A stretch of DNA of 64,000 nt from Amblyomma americanum (GCF_052857255.1 NC_135505.1:56703868-56767867); one strand, 5' to 3'. Counted from the first letter of the stretch, positions 42,297 to 54,655 are shown. Translations and numbers: made by a program. Notes: a model not told the origin generated them from the sequence alone.

Positions 42297-45200
42297 GCTT
42301 TTACGTAGCCCGGCATGTTACATGTTAACTTTGCTGCTCTGTGGCGGAGATGTCGAGTCTAACCCAGGTTCATCCACTGAGCAAATTCATGAGCTGCTGA
42401 ATGATCAAAGTGCAATACTTTCCAAGTTATAGCAGCTGACCGTAGACGTGTCTGACATGAAAGCTCGGCTTATTTCTTTGGAAACTAAGCTGCAGAAGAT
42501 TGATACCATCGAAGCAGCCTTAACTAGTGTTGAAGATCAGCAACCACACAATCATGAAATGTTGAAAGGAATCGCGAAAAAATAGATGACTTTGAAAACC
42601 GTGAAAGGCGCAATAATTTGATCTTTTACGGCGTAACTGATTCTCATCCCAATGAGACGGCAATCACGTCTGAGGAGCTCATCATATATCAGTGTACTAC
42701 GAAGCTTGAATTACCTCCGGTATCCATCGAACATGCTCACAGGCTCGGTACACACTCTGAAGATAAAATGCGGCCTATCATTGTAGATTAAGTTCTTTTA
42801 AATCACACTAGGCTGTGCTTTCAAGTGCATACAAGCTCAAGGGATCGAGCGTTGCATTCCCCGAAGATTTTCTCGTGCTGCCCGAGATAAGCGAAAGAAA
42901 CTATGGCTTTACGCCAACAAACTAAGTAAGGTGGAGTGAAACCGGTCCTGAAATACGATACGCTTCTCATGGGAAGCAGACGCTTTGAGTGGGATAGTGA
43001 AGCCGAAGCTGTACGGGAGATATGACGAAGTAGAGCGCATGCTGTGACTTGCCCTATCAGCGTGTTGTTGATCAACTGCATCAGTATCCGAAATAAAGTT
43101 CATGACTCAGTTTCCTCGTGATACCGTTCAACCGATCATTAAACTAGGCACAGAATCGTGGCTTGACTCGACCGTCCTCATTACTGATTAATTTCACAGC
43201 ACCTACCAGTGTTTTCGTAGAGAGCGCTGTACACATGGCGGAGGGGTGTTTATATTTGTTCACAACTGTATTCCATGCGCTCATCTGTAATTGTTTGATA
43301 ATGAAACTGAATTGAAACTTTGTAGAGTAAGGTTGCCGAATGGAAAAACACTGGTTCTTGAGTCATTTTATAGGCCTCCTGGTTCGTCGTTACAGCCACT
43401 GCTTGTTTTTATTTATTTTCTTGAAAAAATAAAAACGATTGTCTTGTTCCAGGAGGGGAGGGGGAATTTATCTTCCGGATATTGAATGGTAGGCTAGCGA
43501 ACCAAGAGAAACAGCGCGAGGGAGTTTATATTCAATTTTTTTTATATAATGGACCAAAATTGTTTTTCTCAGTATGTTCGTGACTCATCTCGAACTGACT
43601 GAACTGGCCATGTACTTGACCTCTTGCTTAGTAACTTGGCTGATGTCGTATGCAATATACAGGGGTTGCCAGGGCTGAGCGACCACAATATTTTTCTCGC
43701 AGATTTAACGGCTGTGTATGCGAAGGTTGCGAAAACACCTGAGAGAAAGCTTCATTGCTATAGCAGGGCGATCTAAGAGGCGAACAACGCTGCTTTAGAG
43801 ACGTACTTCCAAACTTTCGATGCCCTTGCGGATAACCTAAATATAGAACAAATATGGAATATTTTAAAACAGAAACTGTTTGATCTACGCGAACCTTTTG
43901 TACCGCCCAGAATTATGTCGTCTAGGAGAGCTTAATTTGAAAACAGCGCCGATTGTACCAGAGGTACAAGGAATCTAAGTCGTCGGATTGTTTGGCCTGA
44001 CTGATAGGAATTAAAATTGAATTCAGACAAAAATCCTGCTTTGAAAAGGCTTGTAGTTTACGCATCTAGGCAAAAGGATTGTCACGGACACCAAACAAAT
44101 TTGGGAGGTATGTGAAATGTAATGGCAAAGAAAAATAGTCTGTACCAGATTTAAGAAAGGGTGCTGAAATTATTTCTCACAGCGAGCTGAAAGTTGAATG
44201 TTTTAGCCGTTACTTGTTATACGTATTTATGCCGTCTAGATCACGTGACGTCTCTCTCTTTTCCGGAGGAGATTGACCGTATGCCGGAAGTCACCTTTTG
44301 CGTTAGTGGAGTCTGTAAATTTTTCAATGATGTGAATCAGGCCAAGGCGTGCGGTCCTGATGACATTCCCGCAGCACTTGTAAGCAATTGCGTGGATACG
44401 TTATGCTTTTACTTTATGCGGTTGTTCCAAACGTGCCTCAATAAAATTGTCTTGCCATGTGATTGGAAGTTAGCGCGAGTTGTTCCAATTTATAAGAATG
44501 ATGTGAGAAACTCCGTTCAGAACAACAGACCAGTTTTCTTTACTAGTGTCCCCTGTAAAACTATGCAGCATGTACTATATAGCTGCGTCATGACTCATTT
44601 AACCAAACATAATCTTTTAAGTCCTTGTCAACATGGATTCAGGAAAGGTTTATCCTGCTATACACAGTTGGTAGAGTTTACGCACGATTTCGCCTTGGCA
44701 ATTGATAAGCAACAGGTTGTTGACTGTGTTTTCCTAGATTTCCGCAAAATATTCGATGTGGTTGCGTATAGCCTCCCCCTCCCCTTATTAGAAGCTTATA
44801 AGTTTGATTTTAATATTAATAAATGGATTGCCGAATATTTGTCATTACGGAGACAGGCTGTTGTTTTGACGACGTTTTATCCCAATATACACCAGTGACT
44901 TCGGGAGTTCCCCCGGGTTCTATGCTGGGTCCACTGTTGTTTTTGTTACATATTAATGATATTTCAAGCGGTATGCGGTCTTCATTTAGAATGTTCGCTG
45001 ATGACTTTGTTTTTTATAGAGAAATTAGTCGAAATTCTAATTCACAGGTTTTGGAAGATGATTTAGATACCATAGCAGGTTGGTGTGCGCGTTGTGATAT
45101 GTCATTAAATATAAACAAAACTGTACACGTCACCTATGAAAGAAAACGCGCTTACCATCTGTTAAGTATAAAACTGATGACATTATCCTTAGGCCCAAGT

Positions 45201-45860
45201 AAGGAATTTAGATATCTGAGAGCCTTTTCTTACACCTGATTTACGGTGAAACAGGCACGTTAACTATATTGGAGTTAGGGTGGCATCAGTTTTGGGTTTC
45301 ATGGGGAGGAATTTCAGTCTTCTTCCAAGAAACTTAAAACCCAGCTCTACTTCAGTCATGTTCGACAAGTACTTGAGTATGCGTGTGTTTGTTGGGATCC
45401 TCACACAGCTGAGCTTATAGACAAATTAGTAAAAATCCAAAACAGGGCTGTCATTTTGTTCTTGGAAATTACAGCCGGAAACTTAGCATGACAGAAAGCA
45501 AGCATGAACTTCAATGGCAAGAGCTAAAGGATCGTAGAAGAAATGGTAGATTAAAATTTTTGCATAACATTTATTACCCTAAAAAAGGCATCAACCGCTA
45601 AATGCATATCCAGGCACCAAATTATATATCCAAGCGACTGGACCACAATTTGAAGGTGAAGGAATTTTCTTCTAGGGGTGACGTCTTGCGATATTCTTTC
45701 TTTGATGGAAATTTGCGAGCACAGTTTGCCATCAAGCACTGTGTATATTTCGATCAACAGTGCTTTTTACCATGCGTTGAGATAATATGCAAAGTGACAG
45801 TTAACGTCTGTAGCCCCCCTGCTGTAATGCCCTACGGGCAATGCAGGTATCCAATAATTA
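42296..45860 (+). pseudogene. Second CR1-like LINE, older and degenerate, same family as 16530-17602
   Basis: ORF1 begins at 42322 with MLTLLLCGGDVESNPGS, a 2A peptide whose final proline is serine. Coiled-coil-like sequence and NLIFYGVTDSHP (42617) follow. The endonuclease is fragmentary (RPPGSSLQPLLVF near 43370; GHVLDLLLSNLAD near 43605). The RT is longer: KACGPDDIPAALVS, LPCDWKLARVVPIYK, HGFRKGLSCYTQLVEF and SGVPPGSMLGPLLFL, then FRMFADDFVFY (44194-45239, with one frame change near 44850). The C-terminus (45250-45770) is broken. The 3' end has GTAATGCCCTACGGGCAATGCAG, a hairpin TGCCC/GGGCA, and an A-rich tail. It abuts the younger LINE, so its 5' end may have been displaced. Confidence 0.85.
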
Positions 45861-45889
45861 AAAAAAAAAGAATTAGATCCGCTATTCGA

Positions 45890-46141
45890 GACCGCGGCGG
45901 CTGCGTTTTTATGGAGGAAAAACGCTAAGGCGCCCGTGTGCTGTGCGATGTCAGTGCACGTTAAAGATCCCCAGGTGGTCGAAATTATTCCGGAGCCCTC
46001 CACTGCGGCACCTCTTTCTTCCTTTCTTCTTTCACTCCCTCCTTTATTCCTTCCCTTACGGCGCGGTTCAGGTGTCCAAAGAAATATGAGACAGATACTG
46101 CGCCATTTCCTTCCCCCCCCCCCCCAATAAAAAAAACAATT
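45890..46141 (+). mobile_element. 5'-truncated SINE with 13-bp target duplication
   Basis: ATCCGCTATTCGA occurs at 45877-45889 and 46142-46154, flanking a SINE body (GACCGCGGCGGCTGCG, GTGCGATGTCAGTGCACG, TTAAAGATCCCCAGGTGGTCG) that ends in a C-run and AATAAAAAAAAC. The tRNA head is missing. The insertion lies at the border of the LINE tail and the sequence to its right. Confidence 0.85.
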
Positions 46142-46149
46142 ATCCGCTA

Positions 46150-46690
46150 TTCGAAGCGGTTGCAGTTCTATAATGTTTTCTTTGTCTTGTTGTAGTGAAA
46201 CTTCGTTACTGTCCAAATCTCTAGATGGACGTAAAAGAGCGGCTTCTATAACTCTACTGAGGAACTCGCTTAACGCTTCCAAATGTGGACAATTCTTGCA
46301 CACAGCTGTGGCAACAAGAATGCTGTCTAGCGGATCTCGAGATTCGACGAGCAAACGCTTCTCCTTCGTTAGAAAAAGTGATGGCAAAGAGAACGCATAA
46401 CAGATGCGGTATTTTTGCTGAGCTCCGAGCAGCCACGCCGGATATGTTTTTGTCGTAAGATTTCCTTTCTCGCTGTTCTCTTGAAATGAAAAGCTCAACT
46501 TGCTGTTAATGACATTCTCATGGACATTGCGTTTCAGAGTACTATGCTGAAACTTTCCTTCAACGACGAAGAGAGCCACACGCTTTTGGTTAAGGGCAAC
46601 CTCCATCTTTTCGACCCTGTCAAGGGCTTGCGGGAAAGCCTCGAGGGCCAGCCTTGAAGTGCGTTCGGTTTGGAAGTAGTTCAAAAGAGG
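46150..46690 (-). CDS. Unrecognised open frame, possible host exon
   Basis: On the minus strand a frame from about 46690 to 46150 encodes about 180 residues with balanced composition (NYFQTERTSRLALEAFPQAL, VEKMEVALNQKRVALFVVEG, YPAWLLGAQQKYRICYAFSL, SILVATAVCKNC). It does not resemble any mobile-element protein I know. A pyrimidine tract ending in TTCTTCCTAG just upstream (minus strand, about 46700) could be a splice acceptor. The downstream end runs into the SINE/LINE border. There is no clear donor. It may be an exon of an unknown or decayed host gene, or chance. Confidence 0.3.
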
Positions 46691-46699
46691 CTAGGAAGA

Positions 46700-47230
46700 A
46701 CATGAACATATCAGAGGACATGTCCGGTGACCTTGTCCTAGCTCTTGTCTGTTTAATTTCAGCCAGCACGAAGAACAAAAAAAAGAAATTGAGCGCAGCG
46801 GAAACAAGAACCTCAGCTTGGCTTCTTTCATGATGTGAAGCATGAGCAGTGGTCAAAGATTCAAAGAGTTTATTCAGACAACGCATAGAACTGTTGCCTA
46901 GGGCGTAGACCAAAAGGCAAATGGATGCCGTACAAAGAGTCTGCGTCTTTCTTGATCCCATTCGAGAGCACAAGACATTCAGCGCATAAAATAAACGCGT
47001 AGATAAATATATCGCGGTTGTGGTTCGAGTACAAGGTCTTGTACTAATAGCGATCGAACCGGGAATGGTGATATCTTTTAATTAGTTTGCATTGGCAGCG
47101 CCCACGTTCTCCACGTACCTCGTTTTGGCCGTAGAACATAATTGTGGCTAACGCTCTTAGAATAGAAGCTCTGAACTGCAGTGACGTTGCACAGTGAAAT
47201 GACACTCCAAACAACGTCCATTTCCCAAGA
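46700..47230. other. No gene seen
   Basis: A minus-strand frame to 46620 from 46973 is dominated by low-complexity phenylalanine codons. A TCTGAATAAACTCTTTG stretch on the minus strand resembles an LTR or gene 3' end, but no partner was found. Confidence 0.3.
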
Positions 47231-47233
47231 ATT

Positions 47234-47636
47234 TCAGTTTGGTTTCTCTTTCCTTAAGTGCGCAATGTCAACGCATGCGTTGTGGATAACTGTGTTGCGT
47301 AGCGATGACTGCCTCTTGTAAGTAGACCCACTTTTCCCGTGTGCCTGACTGCACTTTCCGGAATAGAGCGGCGGAAAGCTTTGAGGGAACGTTTCCCGTG
47401 TGTCAATAAGGACAAGTTGGTTTTTATGTAGATCACAACTGAAATTCCTGATGGCGCATTCTGACACGTAGCGGATCATCAAACTCGTTCCTTCTACTCC
47501 GCCTTCTAACAGTATCAAGTTGACCAAGTAGAGCAACAGCCTCTAGCGAATAGTTTGATTCAAGCATCGTAAGGAGGTTTCTCCGAGATTCGTTATGAGC
47601 ACGTCTGTCGGTGCTAATGTCCGTGTTCCTCTTCAC
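47234..47636 (-). pseudogene. Unrecognised minus-strand frames, possibly a broken exon
   Basis: Two overlapping minus-strand frames (47636-47433 and 47536-47234) could be one coding stretch with a single frameshift near 47510-47530: NLLTMLESNYSLEAVALL joined to VNLILLEGGVEGTSLMIRYV and CAIRNFSCDLHKNQLVLID. Composition is protein-like, but no family is recognised. It lies upstream of the previous entry on the same strand. A further minus frame is at 48057-47815. Evidence is weak. Confidence 0.25.
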
Positions 47637-48293
47637 AAAGTTGTAGAGTCCGGGCCACCCAGGCTGTGGCTAAGTCCAACAAATTACAGGGCACGGAAGC
47701 GCCCTCAACCAGAAATGGTTCGAACAATACCAATGTCATTTGCACATCATCAATGCCACTTCATCTCGCGTTTAATATGAAAGCAGGGTGTTTATCACAT
47801 TACATTTCTTTTTTTTAATAGATGTCACCCAGTCTCGAACTGCAAAGGACACATATATCACAGAAAATAATACATTCGCATGAAGAACCATTCTTTAAGC
47901 TTCCTAATACATCCAAGTCTCTTATGTTCTTACAAGGACTCATAGACACCAAGTGTCCGTTTTGTGAGCGCAAAAGAAATGACACACACGCTGTATTCGA
48001 GGAAACGTACAGTGTTCCTAATAAATGATCAAAAATAGAACAAAATTGTGAGTGCATTTTTTCAGTATCGCCGATCAGAAATGGTTGAAGACAGCTATGA
48101 GATGACCAAACGGTAAGAAAGGGAGAAGTCTGGTCCTTTTCTTATCCTTGCAGTAGCATTTGTACTTATCAGAAACAAAAATATGCTCTATATTCGGAGT
48201 ACAATTGTCTCAAACCATGCTTATCCAACCAAATAATCTTAATGCCACCATTAAAAAACTGGTAATGAAGGAGGGCGCCATGAGAGGAGCACT

Positions 48294-48900
48294 ATATTTA
48301 TTTATTTATTGTACCCTCAGGGCCAAAGGAATTACAGAGGGGAGTGGGTTAATTAGGATAAACAACAATGAAATAGAATACAGTTAAAACAGGCATTACA
48401 AAATAAATTTCCTCCAGAATAAAACAAACAACAACATCCAGAAAACGTAAATAGTATAGAAACAATGTATACAGTACAGTGGACGCAGATAAAACACACA
48501 ATCAACTTTCTTCAGAATAAACAATATTAGCTACAGCGTCATGAAAGATTTTATTATCCGGAATGGCTGCAATATCGGGGGGAAGGCGGTTCCGTTCCAC
48601 AGATGTGCGGGGAAGATATGACTGAAAAGGAGATTTGGTGTGGCATGTTGGGATGCCAACCATGTGGCGGTGATCGATGCGACGTGAAATGTATTCGGGG
48701 CGTTACATGAAGTAGTTGTGAAACGCAACGTGATGATATAGCTTGTGAAATAGTGCTAAACGACCAATTTTGCGGCGAGATTGTAATGATGGGAGTGAGA
48801 CGTTAGATTTCATGGCTGTGATGCTAGCCGCACAGTTGTAATTTGAAAGAATGAAGCGAACGAAATTATTTCGGAAGAATTCCAAGGAATATGTGAATTT
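48294..48900 (-). pseudogene. LINE 3'-end fragment (CR1-like), minus strand
   Basis: The minus-strand translation reads FRNNFVRFILSNYNCAASIT, LPSLQSRRKIGRLALFHKLY and, after a frame change, YISRRIDHRHMVGIPTCHTK, PRTSVERNRLPPDIAAI and KIFHDAVANI. This is the C-terminus after the RT of the same type as 17160-17520. The 3' end is GGCCCTGAGGGTACAATAAATAAATAAA (hairpin GCCCT...AGGGT plus AAAT tail, plus-strand 48296-48325). It is a separate family from the two LINEs above. Confidence 0.75.
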
Positions 48901-48994
48901 ACAAGAAATATTCCAAGGAATATGTGAAGAAATATGTGAATATTCACATATTCCAAGGAATATGTGAGCCTCGCACTATCGATAGTGCGAGGCT
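48880..48994. repeat. Short direct repeats ending in a perfect 28-bp palindrome
   Basis: ATTCCAAGGAATATGTGA occurs three times (about 48880, 48912 and 48953), with a GTGAATATTCAC inverted repeat between. A perfect 28-bp palindrome follows, with half-site AGCCTCGCACTATC at 48967-48980. It has no mobile-element ends I recognise. Confidence 0.8.
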
Positions 48995-50131
48995 TCACTG
49001 TTTTCTCACTGTTCCAGCGTCCATAAAAAAATGTGCCCAATGGCTTCCGTAGCGTGATAAGGGTACGTGCTGTAAATTGAACTGATCAGATATTATAATC
49101 TGTAAAGCTACCACGCATAACAAGCCAGTATCTCGATGACAACCAGCATGATCACCGGCTGATCACCGGCATTTACGGCTTCTTTACAGAATAAAAATGA
49201 ACTGAGAAAATGTGCTTCCTAACAAGGTTCCTTTTGGTAGAGTAGAGATTGTATTGTATAAAGCGATATGCCACCAGCGGTGTCATGCTGATTCATTTCG
49301 AAAGGTCCAACAGAAACACATTGTTGAGTGCAAAACACTCTGACATCTAGCGCATTGTTTGCAAATTACTGTAATCGGTATTTTTGCCTTGTACGAAGGT
49401 CGATATACTGTTTCTTGCGTTCAGGCTAGAGGGTGGGTCACGCAGTGACAATACAATGCCATGAAATAAAACTGAGGCAAATTTAGATAAAAAAGTGTTT
49501 TTCAGACTGAGATGAATATTTTGATTCAGAAAATTGCACATTTTCTCTGCTTTGCTTCTGTATACGCGTTTACGCACAATACGCGTTGAGAGCTTTTTAT
49601 GTGGGCCAGGCACGTGACATTCGTCGTCGCCACAAAGTGTAAGAGCTTTTGTGCCTGAACTTTCCCTCAGTCCACCAAGCGCATGGCTTTCAAAGGCCGG
49701 TATATAAATCGATCGACTGCCTGTTGTAAAAAAGAAATAATTATGAGAAGTGCCTAATGTTAGGTGAGCGAAAGGGGCAGTCCTTTTACTAGTTTTCAGT
49801 AGGACTTTTTTTCTGTTTCAATTATGCATTGCGCAGCAGTGGTTCTATCAAAATTTTCACGACTGCTTCGGCACCAGTTCACGCGCTTTTGAGTTCTCGC
49901 AGGTAAGCATTATTCGATACTGGCGACAATCGCGGAAAAAAAATTGCCGCTATAGAAATTGCATGCATGGCTTAAGTGAAGGTACACCGCAAATGAAAAC
50001 TATAAACATTGGCAAAACCGATGTGTATAGCCAGCAGCGTCAATATTACCTGTCGCTGTGTTGTTCCTGGCTTGTGACAATGTAAACCACGCCCTGTTGT
50101 TTCAAATTTGAGAAAAAGAGGGTGTGGACAG

Positions 50132-50132
<1 letters not shown>
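48995..50132. other. No gene seen
   Basis: A minus-strand frame at 49613-49347 is basic and without motifs. The rest is AT-rich with short frames. Confidence 0.35.

Positions 50133-50211
<79 letters not shown>
50133..50211. repeat. (TA)n microsatellite
   Basis: An AT dinucleotide tract of about 79 bp. Confidence 0.98.
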
Positions 50212-50212
<1 letters not shown>

Positions 50213-50277
50213 AAAGAAATTTACAAGAAAACAATGTAGCTCCAAACTGGTAAAAAATGAAGGGTGTATAAAAAGTT

Positions 50278-51440
50278 TCGGTGATGAAGAAACTTAGGCA
50301 AGGATGTCCTCTATCACCACTCGTACTGTTGGTGCAAATCAGGGAGATTGAATGGAAAATAAAAAGAGCAAATGAGGGTTTACTGCGCCTCAGCGGCAAA
50401 GGGGTGAACTGTACAGAAGTTGCATAGTGGGATTGATATATGCCCATGACATCGTTCTTCTAGCACATGGCGCAATAGGCCATCAAGACTTGCTGGACAT
50501 TTGCAGAAAATAACCAGAGGATCTAGGAGTGATTGTGGGTGCTGAAAGGCCCAGAGTAACGGTAAAAAATGTGCACACTGGTACGATCACCCTACAAAAC
50601 TTATCTATAGTTAAGGCGCACAACTGTCTTGGAACCTGGATAACTGATGGCACGTACTACATGTGATACCAAAAAAAGCAAATTATGAAAAAAATAAAAA
50701 CGCATCTTTCATGAAAAATCGCGTGCTTTGATAAAATAAGAAATATGAAGTTATTCGGCCAATCTGAAAAGATGGATTATTATCGGGCATTACGTCTGCA
50801 GACACTGCGGCGTGCTGAGATCAGCCACAAATTCACCACTTGAACTAAAACAGACCACAGTCAGTATACTTGCCCTGGAGGCACTGGAAGCACTTCTAAT
50901 GAAGCAGCTCAAGGTAGGATGGTCGAAATTCGAAGCGTGTGATGCAGAAAATAAGGTGGAATATTAAAAACTGTTGAGGCATAATATTCGTAAACGATGG
51001 GTGGCGAAAATTTTGGAGGTGAAGAATTAGACGGTTGGTAATAAATGGAAGTGCCAAAGGAAAGAAAGCAAGGATACCACAACCTTCAGAGAGAAAGTAA
51101 GATTCTTTGAACATACTCACTGGAAAGAAAAAATGCTGGGTAAGGAGAAGTTGGAGTTCTAGAGGAAGGCAATATTTAAGATTGAAGGGGAAAAGTTTTT
51201 TGACAATTCCATAAAGGACGAAATTTTGCCGGCTAAACTCAGACACCACTGATGACGTTTGCTGTTGGTGCATGCAAGATAGGGAAACGATAGAACTTAT
51301 CCTTATCCTGTATGAGTCCATTGAACACCCAGTGCACGATTCCGCCGCAGGAATCCGCGAAGCATTATTGATTTGGAATAGCCAGGACATTCTCAATTTT
51401 CAAAAACTAGAGATAGACAACTAGAGCATTGGTGGAGAAT
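50278..51440 (+). pseudogene. LINE RT fragment, degenerate
   Basis: Reading across frameshifts gives KKLRQGCPLSPLVLL, then LYAHDIVLLAHGAIG (for YADDIVLLA; one catalytic aspartate is histidine), LGTWITDGTYYM and a C-terminal CCWCMQDRETIELILIL. The last is the same zinc-knuckle-like tail as in the LINE at 26595-26870. It ends near 51440 and is followed by a CTTC/CTGC-rich simple repeat (51474-51540) that may be its tail. Many stops; inactive. Confidence 0.7.
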
Positions 51441-52757
51441 ATCAAGAGAGTAGTTTAGTAATGGTAAGAAAATCCGGCTTGCCTGCCTTCATGTCTTCCT
51501 TCCTGCGTGCCTTTCTGTCTGCCTACCTGTTTACCTAACTACGTAGTCTACTCAGCTTTTTGGTGTCGCTTCATTACTGGGAAATTTGGCTATGAAGACG
51601 TGCATTCTAGCTCCACTGTTTCTGCGTTTACGTGCGCCGGTGTCGCGTACATGACAAAACTGCGAAGAACCTTTCTCACAAGTGTGCTCAGGTGGCGTAG
51701 GTGGTGAAGATACATAACGAAGTTGCCAGCAAAGCAGACTGCACGGAAAGAAAGAAGGGGTCCTCCGAAGCACTAACCGAGTGAAAACATCGTTATTAAC
51801 ACCAAACATTTTTGGAGAAAAACATTTTCCAAGAAAAATTATTTATGAGTGCCAATTTTTTCATCTATTGTAAGAATTCACTATACCATTCAATATATCG
51901 GCACATCTCCCCTGACAAAGCTTGCATATTTTGGTATTAATGTTTTTGCTGTCGTCAAAAACGTTCCACACTGGTCACTACGGCAGTCTTAGCTACTCGA
52001 TGCATGCGATGGGAAAACTTTGAAAGAGTTATTCTGCGAGGCATCAGGAGAGCAAATGATTATTTAAAAATTTTCCATAACATTAGATTACAATATTCCA
52101 ATATTCACAATTTTGACCCAGAAAGCTGCGCATGACACTATGAAATGACTGTTATTGCGTCAGCAAGATTTGTCTTTTCTTTAATTCGGTGCAAATGACG
52201 CGGTGCTTGCTCGGGCTGGTTGTAACGTGTACACAAAAAGGCATAGAGTAAGGACAGAAAATGCCTGAGTTTCATCAAAGCGTTTTTAAAGCGTGATGTT
52301 TAAACGTGGACAGACATCTAACCTACACAGGTTAAGCGTTAAAAAAAAAGAGGAGACGCGCGCTTCTTAAGCGTGCAATTTTGGTAGTGTATTCGCGTGT
52401 AATGCGGCCAGCTGCCAGTCAAGGATATGCATTGTAATATAATGCAGCGGTGAAATACCATAACGTAGAAACATAAATCACGTACTGCGGTTATGCGCCA
52501 GTGCGCTTAAAAATCCGGGTTTCTCTGCCGAAGGTGAAAAATTGTTCAGTTAGGGCGAATTGTTGAGTGCAGTTTGCATCGAGATTTTTCAATTTCTTAA
52601 CTGGGAAGGCAATGGGAGCATAAATATGAACTTTCTATGAATAATACAATGGAGGAGGCGATTTTGTTTTATAGGTTGATGTAGCGACGATTAGTCGGGG
52701 TATACGGGGAATACGGAATCGGTGAATACATTGTAGTTTTTAAGAACGAAATCTGCG
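51441..52757. other. No gene seen
   Basis: It starts with an imperfect (CTGC/CTTC)n repeat (51474-51540), then AT-rich sequence with short frames only. Confidence 0.4.
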
Positions 52758-52992
52758 CCGCCGCGGTCGCTCAGTGGTTTTGGTGCTCCAGTGCTGACCC
52801 GAAATACGCGGGTTCCATCCCAGCCACGGCGGCCGCATTTCAATGGAGACAAAATGGCAGATGACTGTGTACACTGGGATATCAGTTCCCGTTAAACGAC
52901 TCCAGGTGGTCGAAATTGTCCGGACCCCTGAACTACGTTGTCCCTCCTAGCCTGAGTCTCTTCGAGACTTTGAACGGCATTAAAACCAAGAA
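52758..52992 (+). mobile_element. tRNA-derived SINE, best preserved copy
   Basis: The head GCCGCCGCGGTCGCTCAGTGG has box A (GGTCGCTCAGTGG) and box B GGGTTCCATCCC, closing with GGCGGC to pair the acceptor start. The body is CATTTCAATGGAGACAAAATG, TATCAGTTCCCGTTAAACGAC, CCAGGTGGTCGAAATTGTCC, GCCTGAGTCTCTTCGAGAC and GGCATTAAAACCAAGAAGC. RNA polymerase III would transcribe it from the internal boxes. Retroposition needs a partner LINE. Confidence 0.8.
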
Positions 52993-54120
52993 GCAAACAA
53001 ACGAAGTCACTTTTATAAGCTGCAATATAATGGCAATGATACCCACGTCGGTCACGGAGTGAGCGCGCTTAAGCGAAATAGAGATAGCGGGAAGACGATT
53101 GGTGAACAGCTATTCTTGTTATTTATCCGCTCTAGAGGAAGATGAAAACTTTGTAATTTTCTGCCTGAAAATAGCCCTTACCACGGTCCTTTATGAAACG
53201 GTGGCTTGCTTCCCTTATTTGAGGTTTGATCCCTCAGCAATGTTTGGCACCTCGATTAATCCGTTGTTTATTACAAAATAGTTGACAATTAACGAGCGAG
53301 CGTTGTAAGGCTGCTGCGAATGGTAAATATGGGCAGTAACACAATATATTGGAAGATTTTTAAAAATCTAACTCGCCTAATTCGGCCTTTCGGTTTATTC
53401 GAAAAGACGCGTTCTGTTCCGTGAACATCACGATCATGAAAACTGTTCTCTTAATTCGAACTCTGTATAATTCGAATAATATCTGCTCTGTTTCGGGCTT
53501 GAATTATAGCTTTCGGTATGGATCAATTGTGGTCAGGCTTATATATATTTTTGCGCAACATTATGCTAGTAACGACATCATTTAAGCTTCCGATTCTTTG
53601 CGCTCTTCACACAGGTTACGTCACCGAACGATCATTTCTTCGAGCTACCTGTATCGACCAGCGACACTTTGAAATAAAGAGAATATATGGGAGAATTTAG
53701 GGGCAAGGAGTTTCACACCTCATTGCTGTAATGTGTGCATCGACTGCACCTCTGTTCTCTCAGTGGACCGGCGTTACAAGGTAATGTTAAAAGATCCTGG
53801 CCATCGCAGATGATGCAGTCAAATGTTGACACGGTTTGCTTTAGATGGCAGCTATCAATGATCCCGTCGGCTAGGATGTCGCTATAAAGCGGCTCGATGA
53901 CCAAACGAGGCGTGCGTGGCAGATCCCTTAAACGACGGGACGCATGCGTGTAAGACCCCGCGAGAGCTGTGGAAGCGCAAGGCCAATTGAATGTTCGCTG
54001 CTTGTGCCGCATTAAAAGCGCTGGCCACCGTTCCACGAGGTGGAGTGGTCGCCGTCTAGGCTGATTTTCGGTCGTCGCTCCTCCCTCTCCCGACTGGACC
54101 GTGAAGAAATTGCTTGGCAT
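52993..54120. other. No gene confidently seen
   Basis: The minus-strand frame 54120-53713 has protein-like composition (LPCNAGPLREQRCSRC) but no recognised domain. It is next to the CTG microsatellite and may belong to the LINE remnant on the same strand. Confidence 0.3.
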
Positions 54121-54124
54121 ATCC

Positions 54125-54408
54125 CTGCTGCTGCCGCCGCTTTGTTCTGCTTGTTGCTGCTGCTTGCTGCTGCTGCTCCTTGCTGCTTCAGCTTCTTGCT
54201 GCTCCTGCTGCTTGCTCCTGCTGCTGCTTGCTGCTGCCGCTGCGGCTGCTTGCTGCTACTGCTACTGCTGCTGCTTGCTGCTGCTGCTTGCTGCTTGCTG
54301 CTTGCCGCTGCTTGCCGCTGCTTGCTGATGCTTGCTGATGCTTGCTGCTTGCTGCCGCTTGCTGCTTGGTGCTGCTTGCTGCTGCTTGCTGCTGCTAGCT
54401 GCTGCTGC

Positions 54409-54441
<33 letters not shown>

Positions 54442-54655
54442 GCTGTTGCTTGAGGCTGCTTGCTGCTGCTTGCTCCTTCTGCTGCTTCTTTCTGCTGCTG
54501 CTGCTTGCTGCTGTTGCTTGTTGCTGCTGCTTGCTACTTGCTGCTTGCTGCTGCTGCTGCTTGCTGGTGCTGCTTGCTGCTGCTGCTGCTTGCTGGTGCT
54601 GCTTACTGCTGCTGCTGTTGCTGGTGCTGTTGCTGCTGCTTGCTGCTGCTTCTCA
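54125..54655. repeat. CTG/GCTT-rich microsatellite, ~530 bp
   Basis: A mixture of CTG triplets and TTGCTG/CTTGCTG variants covers about 530 bp with almost no interruption. It leaves long frames open on both strands (poly-Leu/Cys on plus, poly-Gln/Ala/Ser on minus). The longest pure CTG run is near 54415-54440. Confidence 0.95.
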
